Assembly (NCBI GenBank): GCA_015061945.1
Contig: SUVP01000004.1
Span: 124,001-188,000, forward strand
Direction: 5' to 3'
DNA length: 64,000 nucleotides
From: Opitutales bacterium
GTDB taxonomy: Bacteria > Verrucomicrobiota > Verrucomicrobiia > Opitutales > Intestinicryptomonadaceae
The position numbers and the translations under genes were made by a program. Below, piece by piece: positions 31,999-40,141 of the stretch. Numbering within the stretch: the stretch's first letter is position 1; each line of letters opens with the position of its first letter. The notes beneath the pieces are model-generated. The model was not told the DNA's origin and did no database searches. It saw only the letters and a program-made list of their open reading frames with translations.

Positions 31999-33331
31999 TT
32001 TTTATCTTTCGTTTTATTTCCCGAAATTGATGTAGGCGTTCGGCAATTTGTTTTTCCGAACCATAATTTGTAGGATTGTATAATTTTACATCTTTTTCAA
32101 GATAATCTTGTCCGCTAATAAAGTCGGGACAATCGTGATTATAAATGTAATCTGCACCATTGCCGAATTTACGATTATGTGCCGTATGGGCGTCACGTAA
32201 ATGCAATGGCACCGACTGCACAGGCTTATTTTGAACTTCTGCCTTTGCCGAAAAAAGTGCATTTGTTGCTGAATTACTTTTTGGAGCTGTCGCCAAAAAG
32301 AGTGTCGCATGTGCTAAATTTAATTCGCACTCGGGCAGACCTACTCTTTCGACAGCATCAAAAGCTGCGTTTGCAATCAATATTCCACGTGAGTCTGCAA
32401 GCCCGACATCTTCGCTTGCTAAAATCAACAATCTGCGTGCGATAAAACGTGGGTCTTCTCCCCCGACAAGCATTTTTGCCAACCAATACATAGCTGCATC
32501 TGGATCGCAACCACGCACCGATTTTATGAAAGCAGAAATTGTATCGTAATGCTCATCTTCGTCAGAATCGTATCTAACTCGGCGTTCTTTCGCAAACACT
32601 TCGACATCTTTTTCGGTAAGCACGCCATTCCCCCCAACTGCCAACGACATCGTTTCGAGTGCGTTAAGGGCACGTCGCATATCGCCATCGCATATCGACG
32701 CAATCGCCGACAAAATATCGTCCGACGCTGTTATATTCATCTCGCCAAGCCCACGTTGACAATCTTCTAACGCCCGACGCAACACTTTCACAACATCATC
32801 TATTGTAAGAGGCTCAAGCTTGAACAAGTGGCTTCTCGAAAGCAATGGAGCATTGATATAAAAACCTGGGTTTTGTGTTGTAGCACCGATTAAACGGACA
32901 TTGCCGTCTTCAACATCGGGCAGAAGTAAATCTTGTTGAGCTTTGTTAAAGCGATGTATTTCGTCGATAAACAAAATCGTCCGTGCTTCTTTGCGATAGC
33001 GAGCGTCCGTCAAGGCATCTCGAACTTGTGCGACATTTGAAAGCACTGCATTCAACTTCACAAAACGTGCTTTTGTTTCGCGTGCTATAACATCAGCAAG
33101 AGTCGTTTTACCGCATCCTGGTGGACCATAGAATATCAGCGAGCCAAAATTATTTGTCGAAATAAGGCGAGGTAAAAGACATCCTTCGCCCAAAATATGA
33201 GTATGCCCGACAACATCAGATAGAGCACGCGGACGCATACGCACAGCCAACGGAGCTGTCATTGGCGGGGGAGTATCACGCACAACAGTCTCTTGCGTTT
33301 CAAATGGTAAATCTATGGAATTGTCCGACAT
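31985..33331 (-). CDS. rarA: Replication-associated recombination protein A (AAA ATPase)
   Basis: 448-residue RarA/MgsA, a clamp-loader-like ATPase acting at stalled replication forks. Walker A is GPPGCGKTT near residue 68, Walker B FIDEIHRFNKAQQD near 121, and sensor 1 is GATTQNPGFYINAPLLSR near 150. The C-terminal tetramerisation part follows (DPDAAMYWLAKMLVGGEDPRFIARRL). Length and motifs are standard. It heads a four-gene minus-strand unit and is divergent from thiD with an 80-base spacer. Confidence 0.95.
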   Translation of the reverse strand: MSDNSIDLPFETQETVVRDTPPPMTAPLAVRMRPRALSDVVGHTHILGEGCLLPRLISTNNFGSLIFYGPPGCGKTTLADVIARETKARFVKLNAVLSNVAQVRDALTDARYRKEARTILFIDEIHRFNKAQQDLLLPDVEDGNVRLIGATTQNPGFYINAPLLSRSHLFKLEPLTIDDVVKVLRRALEDCQRGLGEMNITASDDILSAIASICDGDMRRALNALETMSLAVGGNGVLTEKDVEVFAKERRVRYDSDEDEHYDTISAFIKSVRGCDPDAAMYWLAKMLVGGEDPRFIARRLLILASEDVGLADSRGILIANAAFDAVERVGLPECELNLAHATLFLATAPKSNSATNALFSAKAEVQNKPVQSVPLHLRDAHTAHNRKFGNGADYIYNHDCPDFISGQDYLEKDVKLYNPTNYGSEKQIAERLHQFREIKRKIKNAGK

Positions 33332-33411
33332 TTTATTTTTCTGTTTTAATTAAAGCATTCTTGCAACTTTTGTCAAACAATGCAATATACTACTTAAAAA
33401 TCTTTGATAAT

Positions 33412-34215
33412 ATGAATAAGACAGAAATCCCTTGCTCGATGACAATCGCTGGTAGCGATTCAGGTGCAGGTGCCGGCATACAAGCCGACCTGCTCACATT
33501 TGCTTCGCACGGAGTTTACGGCACAACAGCGATATCGGCAATAACGGCACAGAATCCAAATATGGTCTCGGCAGTTAGTGCTCCCGATTCTGAAATACTC
33601 GCAAAGCAAATGAACGCCATTGCAGATTTCTACAATATAAAATCAGCAAAGACGGGAATGCTTTTCGACGCAAAAATTATCAAAGTTGTCGCCGATTTTT
33701 TCAAGTCGCACAAAGAAATTAAACTTGTTCTCGACCCCGTTATGATTTCCACAAGCGGAGCAAAACTCCTCAAAGATGATGCTATCGAAATGCTCGAGAC
33801 TGCCCTTATTCCGCTTGCAGAAGTCATCACACCTAATCTCGACGAAGGTGCCGTTTTACTGAAAGTTGACAAGATTTTAGATATCGAAGAATCTGCAAAA
33901 GCTCTCGCAAAAAAGTACGCAGTGAATGTATTGCTCAAAGGTGGACACCTCGAAAGCGACGATATTTTCGACGTTTTAGCGACTCCACAAGGTGATGTCA
34001 ACATTTTGAAATCAAAGAGAATCCCAAACATCAACACGCATGGAAGTGGTTGCACACTCAGTGCATCTATCGCATCAAATTTAGCAAAAGGCTTTTCTCT
34101 TTTGCAGTCTTGCAAATACGCACAGGAATATATTGTTGCGACAATGAAAAATCCGCTTGAAACCGCAGGCGAAAAGTTTATAAATCATTTTCCTAACAAA
34201 TGGGTAAAACATTAA
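33412..34215 (+). CDS. thiD: Hydroxymethylpyrimidine / phosphomethylpyrimidine kinase
   Basis: 267-residue ribokinase-fold enzyme that phosphorylates HMP and HMP-P for thiamine synthesis. Characteristic segments are [49 protein letters not shown] and [12 protein letters not shown] with the anion hole and catalytic region. The frame extends to 33262 but would overlap rar[11 protein letters not shown] at 33412 is the typical start. A TATACT lies 20 bases before the start. No TPP riboswitch fits in the short upstream spacer. Confidence 0.95.
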   Translation: MNKTEIPCSMTIAGSDSGAGAGIQADLLTFASHGVYGTTAISAITAQNPNMVSAVSAPDSEILAKQMNAIADFYNIKSAKTGMLFDAKIIKVVADFFKSHKEIKLVLDPVMISTSGAKLLKDDAIEMLETALIPLAEVITPNLDEGAVLLKVDKILDIEESAKALAKKYAVNVLLKGGHLESDDIFDVLATPQGDVNILKSKRIPNINTHGSGCTLSASIASNLAKGFSLLQSCKYAQEYIVATMKNPLETAGEKFINHFPNKWVKH

Positions 34216-34991
34216 AACAAGTTGATTATTCCGCACACGACGGACATCGCTCAAGACTCCGCTCTCGATACGCCAAAGGCGGAGTCTCGGCATTGGCTGA
34301 TTATGAGTTTGTCGAACTTGTTTTGACTTTCGCAATTCCGAGAATAGATGTAAAACCAATCGCAAAAGCGTTGCTGGCAAAATTCAAAAATCTTCGTGGA
34401 ATAATCGACGCTCCACAAGAAGAACTCGTCAAGATAAAAGGCGTTGGCGAAACTTCGGCACTGGCGATAAAAATGTTTGCCGATATAATCACAACTTATC
34501 ATCTCAATGAGCTTGAAGAACCCGACACGCAACTTGGGACAATCGCAAAACTCATAAAATATTTTAAATCTAAAATTGCTTCGGAGACAAAAGAAGTTCT
34601 CGAGCTTGTGTGCTTCGATTCTCAACTGAAAATTATCCCCGACGGCAACGTCCGACTTTTTGAAGGCAGTGTAAATTCGGCTACTGTCGACATCAGAAAA
34701 ATCATCGAGATTGCCATAAAAAAAGGTGCATCAAGTATCGCAATAGCACATAACCATCCAAGTGGCAATCCGACGCCATCGTTGCAAGACATCGGGTTCA
34801 CTCGCAAACTTGCAGAATCGTGCAAACCTATTTCATTAAATTTTATCGAACATATTATTGTCGGCAAAAATGCGTGCTTTTCATTCAGACGAGACGGACG
34901 TTTTGACGATTTGTACGATGAATCACTTATGGAAAGCCGATTGCGTGGAGCTTGCAAAGTAGCAGAACAACAGGAGAAAATTGCAAAATGA
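34200..34991 (+). CDS. radC: RadC / JAB-domain DNA repair-like protein
   Basis: 263 residues. An N-terminal helix-hairpin-helix (KIKGVGETSAL, 78-88) is followed by a JAB metalloprotease-like domain with HNHPSGNPTPSLQD, in which H184, H186 and D197 are the metal ligands. Despite its name the role of RadC is not settled. It overlaps thiD by 16 bases and its stop overlaps the tsaD start (ATGA). Confidence 0.93.
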   Translation: MGKTLKQVDYSAHDGHRSRLRSRYAKGGVSALADYEFVELVLTFAIPRIDVKPIAKALLAKFKNLRGIIDAPQEELVKIKGVGETSALAIKMFADIITTYHLNELEEPDTQLGTIAKLIKYFKSKIASETKEVLELVCFDSQLKIIPDGNVRLFEGSVNSATVDIRKIIEIAIKKGASSIAIAHNHPSGNPTPSLQDIGFTRKLAESCKPISLNFIEHIIVGKNACFSFRRDGRFDDLYDESLMESRLRGACKVAEQQEKIAK

Positions 34992-36028
34992 AAATCCTCG
35001 CAATAGAAAGTTCATGCGACGAGTCGGCTGTGGCAATCTTCGATTCTGAAATTGGAATTGTAGAAAATTTGGTACACTCGCAAATAGATCTTCACGCTCT
35101 TTATGGTGGAGTAGTTCCCGACTTGGCAAGTTCTGAACATCTCAAAAAATTGCCTGCACTCATCGGTGAAATTTCAAAATCAGAACATTTCAAAAATATA
35201 GATTTGATTGTTGCAACGTCAGGTCCGGGGCTTCCGAACTGTCTTGCAATGGGCGTTGCGTCGGCTTCGGCATTGTCGGCAACACTCGGCGTTCAACTAA
35301 AGGGTGCAAACCATTTGCGTGGGCACGCATATTCGCCATTCATACAAATTCACGCTCAAGACCCAAATAATTTTGAAGAAAATTTAAGACCTCTTTTACC
35401 TCATTTGGGACTTACCGTATCAGGTGGAAATACGATTCTTTTCGAGATTGACGAAAACAAAAATCTTAAAGTTATCGCCGAAACAATCGACGACGCCGCA
35501 GGTGAAGCACTCGATAAAGGAGCTAAACTTTTGGATATGCAATACCCCGGAGCTCCACTGCTCGAGAAGATTGCAAAGAACGGCAATATCGACAAAACAC
35601 TTTTCCCATACGGACAAAATCGAAAAATCGAAGACGACCCCGACTTCAGTTTTTCAGGATTAAAAACAAGTTTGCGTTATCATCTGCAAAAACTTTCTCC
35701 CGAAGAAATCGAGAAAGAAAAAGCAAACATTTGTGCGAGTTATCAATTTGCTGTTATAGAACAGTTGCGTCGCAGAGCCGATTATTTCGCAAAACAAAAA
35801 CAATACGCAAGTATTGGTATTTCGGGCGGAGTCTCAAATAACGCAACATTTGTTTCGGTATTTGAAAAACTCGCAGAAACTCGCAAAGCAAAATTTCTCG
35901 TTGCAGAACGTGAACATCGTGGAGACAACGCCGCAATGATTGCATTCTCCGCATTCTTTGCTCCTGAAGCATTGGCAGAATCGCAAAACAAAACACTCAA
36001 AATAGAATCGTCGCGACCTATCGCATAA
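34988..36028 (+). CDS. tsaD: tRNA N6-adenosine threonylcarbamoyltransferase
   Basis: 346-residue TsaD, which transfers threonylcarbamoyl to A37 of ANN-decoding tRNAs. The start MKILAIESSCDES and metal-binding NHLRGHAYS (H109, H113) are canonical, as are GDAA-type and SGGVSNN segments (GISGGVSNNATF near residue 279). An upstream in-frame ATG at 34952 lies inside radC; the ATGA overlap at 34988 marks the real start. Confidence 0.95.
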   Translation: MKILAIESSCDESAVAIFDSEIGIVENLVHSQIDLHALYGGVVPDLASSEHLKKLPALIGEISKSEHFKNIDLIVATSGPGLPNCLAMGVASASALSATLGVQLKGANHLRGHAYSPFIQIHAQDPNNFEENLRPLLPHLGLTVSGGNTILFEIDENKNLKVIAETIDDAAGEALDKGAKLLDMQYPGAPLLEKIAKNGNIDKTLFPYGQNRKIEDDPDFSFSGLKTSLRYHLQKLSPEEIEKEKANICASYQFAVIEQLRRRADYFAKQKQYASIGISGGVSNNATFVSVFEKLAETRKAKFLVAEREHRGDNAAMIAFSAFFAPEALAESQNKTLKIESSRPIA

Positions 36029-36048
36029 AAATTTATCCCAACATCACT

Positions 36049-36909
36049 ATGCAAAATATCATCGACCTAAACACAGCATACGAAAAGTGCCAAAAACTTG
36101 CGAACGAACATTACGAAAATTTTCCTGTCGCAAAAATGGTACCAAAGGCAATTCGCAAACACGTTGCGGCAGTTTACGCATTCGCACGCACAGCCGATGA
36201 TATCGCTGATGAAGAACATGAATCTATACCAGCCGATTCACCACTTCGCGTTGAAAATTTACGCAAATTTGAATCGCAATTAGACCTACCTCAAGAAGAA
36301 CTCGACCCCAAATGGGCGTGGATTTTTGTCGCCGTTGCCGATACAATCGAAAAATTCTCAATCCCTAAACAACTCTTTAAAGACCTCATTAGTGCGTTTG
36401 CACAAGATGTCGTGAAGAAGAGATACACAGACTTCCCCGATTTGCTCGACTATTGCCGACGCAGTGCAAACCCTGTCGGACGCCTCGTGCTTTTGCTACA
36501 TCGTATAAATGACGAAACTTTGTTTAAATATTCCGACGACATTTGTTCTGCTCTTCAACTTGCAAACTTTTGGCAAGATATGAGTGTCGACCGCTTCAAG
36601 AACAGAATCTACATTCCACAATCAGATTGGGACGGTGCTACCGAAGAAGAACTTTTTGCACTTCACGCATCAGACAGAGTTAAGAAAATCTTGCAGTTTG
36701 AATGCGAACGTACCGAAGATATGTTTAAATCGGGCGAACGATTGGTAAAACATCTGCCATTCTTGCTCCGGCTTGAAATTAAATTGACGCTCGCTGGCGG
36801 ACGTACTATTCTCAAAAAAATAAAATCGCAAGATTACGATACCCTCACGAAACGTCCAGCATTGGACACTTTCGACAAAATCAAACTTTTACTATCCGCA
36901 ATATTTTAA
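36049..36909 (+). CDS. hpnC: Hydroxysqualene synthase HpnC-like
   Basis: 286-residue squalene/phytoene synthase-family enzyme. The first Asp-rich motif DDIADEE is near residue 49 and the second, NFWQDMSVDRFKNR, near 183. This matches HpnC, which converts presqualene diphosphate to hydroxysqualene, rather than the two-step eukaryotic squalene synthase. It is followed after one base by the fused hpnD-hpnE gene, completing the three-step bacterial route from farnesyl diphosphate to squalene. Confidence 0.88.
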   Translation: MQNIIDLNTAYEKCQKLANEHYENFPVAKMVPKAIRKHVAAVYAFARTADDIADEEHESIPADSPLRVENLRKFESQLDLPQEELDPKWAWIFVAVADTIEKFSIPKQLFKDLISAFAQDVVKKRYTDFPDLLDYCRRSANPVGRLVLLLHRINDETLFKYSDDICSALQLANFWQDMSVDRFKNRIYIPQSDWDGATEEELFALHASDRVKKILQFECERTEDMFKSGERLVKHLPFLLRLEIKLTLAGGRTILKKIKSQDYDTLTKRPALDTFDKIKLLLSAIF

Positions 36910-36910
36910 G

Positions 36911-39055
36911 ATGAAAGCCGAAAGTTCTGAAAGCGAACACAACGCAATTGAACGCAAGAAATCAAACCTTGCATTCGCATTCTTTTGCATGGAAAAAGAT
37001 CGTGCAAAAGATATGGAAATCTTCTACGCATTTTGTCGCCTTATGGACGACATCGCAGATGAAGAAGGTGTAGATTTTCAGACAAAAAAAGTAGCTCTCG
37101 AAAAGTGGAAAGATGAAATAAACCTCGCATACGATTCTAATGAAAAACTATCGCCACTGGGCGAAGAAATGCGAGACCTTGTGAAACGTCGCAATATTCC
37201 ACGTCAATACGTCCTCGATATTATCGACGGCGTTATGCGTGATACAATCGACAAGCCCTTTGAAACTTTTGAAGATATAAAACGCTATTGCTATGGCGTG
37301 GCATCGGCAGTTGGTTTGGTCTCGATTTATATCTTTGGATGCAAAAGTCCACTCGCAAAGGAGTTTGCAGAATCGCTCGGCTACGCATTGCAATTCACAA
37401 ATATTTTGCGAGATGTTGTAGATGATATTAAATCGCACGGACGTGTGTATATCCCAACAAAAGAACTCGACGCTTTCGGCGTTTCGAGAGATGATTTGCT
37501 AAACAATCCACACTCGCCAAAGTGCAAAAAACTTTTTGCTTTCTTGTATTTCCGTGCAAAACATTTCTTCAATAAATCGCGTCGACTTCTTCCTCCTGAA
37601 GACAAACGTGCTTTTGCACCTGCCCTTATTATGTGGGCAATTTACGAAGAAATTTTGGAATCGCTGAAAAAGCTTGATTTCGCAATCCCCGAGAAACCTT
37701 TGAAGATTTCAAAACCACGCAAAATTTATCTCGCATTAAAAGCGATAAGAGAATCGAAAAAGCCGGAACGCATGGATAAGCAATACGGCAATGTCGCAGT
37801 TCTCGGTGCGGGTGTTGCAGGAATCGGCACAGCATTGAACCTCGCACTCGATGGCTTTGATATCTCGCTATACGAAGCAAAATCGCATATCGGTGGACGT
37901 TGTGCATCACTTGAATGGAACGGTGTTAAGCTCGATAACGCAAGCCATGCGACAATGGGTTGCTACAAATATTTCCATTCAATTCTCGATTTGCTCGGCA
38001 CAAATACAGAAGAATTTTTTAAACCGACTTCGGCAATGCAATTTCTTTTTGCCGACGGAAAATCGCAAACAATAACGTTCCCGAAAAAAACCGATAATTT
38101 TATAAAAAAGATTTTCTCATGCCTTAAATACACAAAACTCGAAGGTATGAAAACATCGCTCCCACTTTTGCTTAAGCTAAAATTTGGGTTTGCAAACGCC
38201 GTAAAAAATGAAAGTGCCTCGACATATCTGAATAGAATGAGCGTCGCAAAAAAAGCTATCGAAAATTTCTGGGAGCCATTTTGCGTTTCAGCACTCAACA
38301 CTTCGCTCGATAAAACTGATGCAAAATTGATGATTGATACTGCACGAAAATCAATTCTTAAAGGCGGAAATAGTGCAATACTTAACCTTCCTCAACGCCC
38401 AATAGCCGATTCGCTCGCACCAGCACTCGTTTATCTCGAAGGTGTAGGAGCAAGAATTTACTTGGGCGAAACGGTCAAGAGCTTGAATTTTATCGACAAA
38501 AAAATCGCATCAATCACAACAAATAAATGCGATATAGCTGGATGCAAAAATGTCGTTTCGGCATTAAATTTAGCGAGCCTAAAAAAGCTTCTACCCGATG
38601 AATCGAATCTAAAAAAGTGTCTCGAAAAAATCGAAGAAACAGATATCACAAACATTTATTTCAAAACTTCGCAACAACTCATCAGTGGCGATTATGCGTG
38701 CCTAATCGGATCTCCTCTCCATTGGATTTTTGCAAAACATACATCGCCGACCGCCTATATTTACGGCATCACAATCAGTGCAAGTTCGATAAAATCAAAT
38801 AAGGCAGATGCAGAATCGTTATTGAAAACTGAATTGAAAAAGTTTTTTGGAGATGTAGAAATAATAGATATATTGCCGTCGACATTTATCGCTTCGACAA
38901 TCTCGGCAGATTCGCAAAGCGAACACGCTCGCCCGACTGACGCAGATTGCACAAGCGAATTTGAAAACTTACATATCGTCGGCGACTGGGTGCAAACCGA
39001 TTTACCTTGCACGATTGAATCGGCATCAAAAAGCACTTTCGACCTTTCTATCTAA
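36911..39055 (+). CDS. hpnDE: Fusion of presqualene diphosphate synthase (HpnD) and hydroxysqualene dehydroxylase (HpnE)
   Basis: 714 residues in one frame. Residues 1-275 are HpnD-like: FYAFCRLMDDIADE (D46-D50) and FTNILRDVVDDIKSHGRVYIP (D168, D172) are the two magnesium-binding motifs for joining two farnesyl diphosphates to presqualene diphosphate. After a short basic linker (about 275-292), residues 293-714 are HpnE-like: the FAD-binding VAVLGAGVAGIGTALNLAL (about 295-313), GGRCASLEW and the C-terminal IVGDWVQTDLPCTIESA, typical of amine oxidase-type flavoproteins that reduce hydroxysqualene to squalene. These are normally two genes. No stop or frameshift interrupts the join. Confidence 0.88.
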   Translation: MKAESSESEHNAIERKKSNLAFAFFCMEKDRAKDMEIFYAFCRLMDDIADEEGVDFQTKKVALEKWKDEINLAYDSNEKLSPLGEEMRDLVKRRNIPRQYVLDIIDGVMRDTIDKPFETFEDIKRYCYGVASAVGLVSIYIFGCKSPLAKEFAESLGYALQFTNILRDVVDDIKSHGRVYIPTKELDAFGVSRDDLLNNPHSPKCKKLFAFLYFRAKHFFNKSRRLLPPEDKRAFAPALIMWAIYEEILESLKKLDFAIPEKPLKISKPRKIYLALKAIRESKKPERMDKQYGNVAVLGAGVAGIGTALNLALDGFDISLYEAKSHIGGRCASLEWNGVKLDNASHATMGCYKYFHSILDLLGTNTEEFFKPTSAMQFLFADGKSQTITFPKKTDNFIKKIFSCLKYTKLEGMKTSLPLLLKLKFGFANAVKNESASTYLNRMSVAKKAIENFWEPFCVSALNTSLDKTDAKLMIDTARKSILKGGNSAILNLPQRPIADSLAPALVYLEGVGARIYLGETVKSLNFIDKKIASITTNKCDIAGCKNVVSALNLASLKKLLPDESNLKKCLEKIEETDITNIYFKTSQQLISGDYACLIGSPLHWIFAKHTSPTAYIYGITISASSIKSNKADAESLLKTELKKFFGDVEIIDILPSTFIASTISADSQSEHARPTDADCTSEFENLHIVGDWVQTDLPCTIESASKSTFDLSI

Positions 39056-39792
39056 TGAAAAAAATCCTTATCATTACGCCGACAATTTTTGAAGCCGAAC
39101 CGATTTTTTCAGAACTCGGATCGAAAGAAAAATTAAAGGTTGGCGACACTATCGAATGCGACTCGATTGTCGGCATAGTATCTGGAATTGGATGCAACGC
39201 CTCTGCTGAAAGAATCAAAAACGCTATCGAAAAACACTCACCGGATATTATTATTTTGGCTGGCTTTTGTGGTGCATGCGATAAGCATCTTAAAAACGGA
39301 GACCTTGTTTATGAAACATCATCGCCCGCACTTAATGAGCTCGCAAAAAAGTTGTGTGGTGCTTCTGGAAAAATTGCATGTGTTGAAAAAATTGCCGACA
39401 CCACAAAAAAAATGGAACTGGGAGAATCGGGATTTGTGGGCGTTGAAATGGAGTTAGATTTTTTCAAAAACTCAATAAATTCTTCAAATGCCGATTTTAT
39501 ACACCTGCGTTGGATTAGCGATTCTCTCGATTCAGACATCCCACCCGACTTTTTTGAATCGACAATGAATAAGCAAACAGGCGAATTAAATTTATCGGTT
39601 TTGCGATTGATAAAAAGTTTGATAACATCGCCATCATTAGTGATTAAGCTCGCAAGATTTGGAAGTGAGATTGCACCAGCAAAGAAGAAATATGCACAAT
39701 CTACAAAAGATTTAATTAAAATCCTAAAAGAAACTTTTAAAAAAAATACAAAAAAAATAAAAAAAGATATTGACATTATCGCAGAAAAGTAG
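39055..39792 (+). CDS. hpnG: Nucleosidase/phosphorylase-family protein, HpnG-like
   Basis: 245 residues of the purine-nucleoside phosphorylase superfamily. ILAGFCGACDKHLKNGDLV matches the GxaGal...GDlv phosphate/ribose segment and FVGVEMELDFF the active-site VEME segment. Position right after hpnC-hpnDE and length fit HpnG, which cleaves adenine from adenosylhopane in extended hopanoid synthesis. The C-terminal 40 residues are very Lys-rich. The start overlaps the hpnDE stop (TAATG). A general nucleosidase such as MTA/SAH nucleosidase is less likely given the context. Confidence 0.72.
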   Translation: MKKILIITPTIFEAEPIFSELGSKEKLKVGDTIECDSIVGIVSGIGCNASAERIKNAIEKHSPDIIILAGFCGACDKHLKNGDLVYETSSPALNELAKKLCGASGKIACVEKIADTTKKMELGESGFVGVEMELDFFKNSINSSNADFIHLRWISDSLDSDIPPDFFESTMNKQTGELNLSVLRLIKSLITSPSLVIKLARFGSEIAPAKKKYAQSTKDLIKILKETFKKNTKKIKKDIDIIAEK

Positions 39793-39817
39793 AGACTTTA
39801 GGCTTTAAATTCAGTGA

Positions 39818-39892
<75 letters not shown>

Positions 39893-39895
39893 CTG

Positions 39896-39928
39896 AAAAA
39901 AAACGCAACCTCGGGTTGCGTTTTTTTT
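39896..39928 (+). terminator. Terminator of tRNA-Asn / hpn operon
   Basis: Perfect 15-bp inverted repeat (39896-39910 with 39914-39928) including A8/T8 ends and a 3-base loop. Its 3' half is the start of the tandem repeat array that follows. It could also stop minus-strand transcription from the phosphatase gene. Confidence 0.9.
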
Positions 39929-40141
39929 GTATTTATGCCTTATCATTGCACTACATTTTCTGGTGTGATGAGAACCTACGGGTTGCGTTTTTTTGTACCT
40001 ATGTCTTATCCTAATCCGATGTTGTACAGGTTGCGTTTTTTTGTATTTATTGCCTTATCCTAATCCGATGTTGTACGGGTTGCGTTTTTCTTGTATGCCG
40101 ATGTTTTATTCTAATCTAATGTCGAACAAGATTGCGTTTTA
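39914..40141. repeat. Degenerate tandem repeats of 48-52 bp derived from a terminator arm
   Basis: Units begin with GGTTGCG and a T-tract at 39914, 39981, 40029 and 40078, with a last partial unit (GATTGCG) at 40130. Units at 39981 and 40029 are nearly identical over about 48 bases (a shared core reads CTTATCCTAATCCGATGTTG). The 40078 copy is more diverged. The first copy shares only its first 31 bases, then has 36 bases of unrelated sequence. The last partial unit overlaps the stop codon of the minus-strand gene. No coding function is apparent in this 245-base gap. Confidence 0.8.

Noticed and set aside
33332-33411. Possible TPP riboswitch before thiD
   Set aside because: The spacer is only 80 bases, AT-rich and shared with divergent rarA; no conserved THI-box pattern is visible.
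39914-40141. Regularly spaced repeats as a possible CRISPR array
   Set aside because: Units are tandem without unique spacers, diverge progressively, and no cas gene is in the window.
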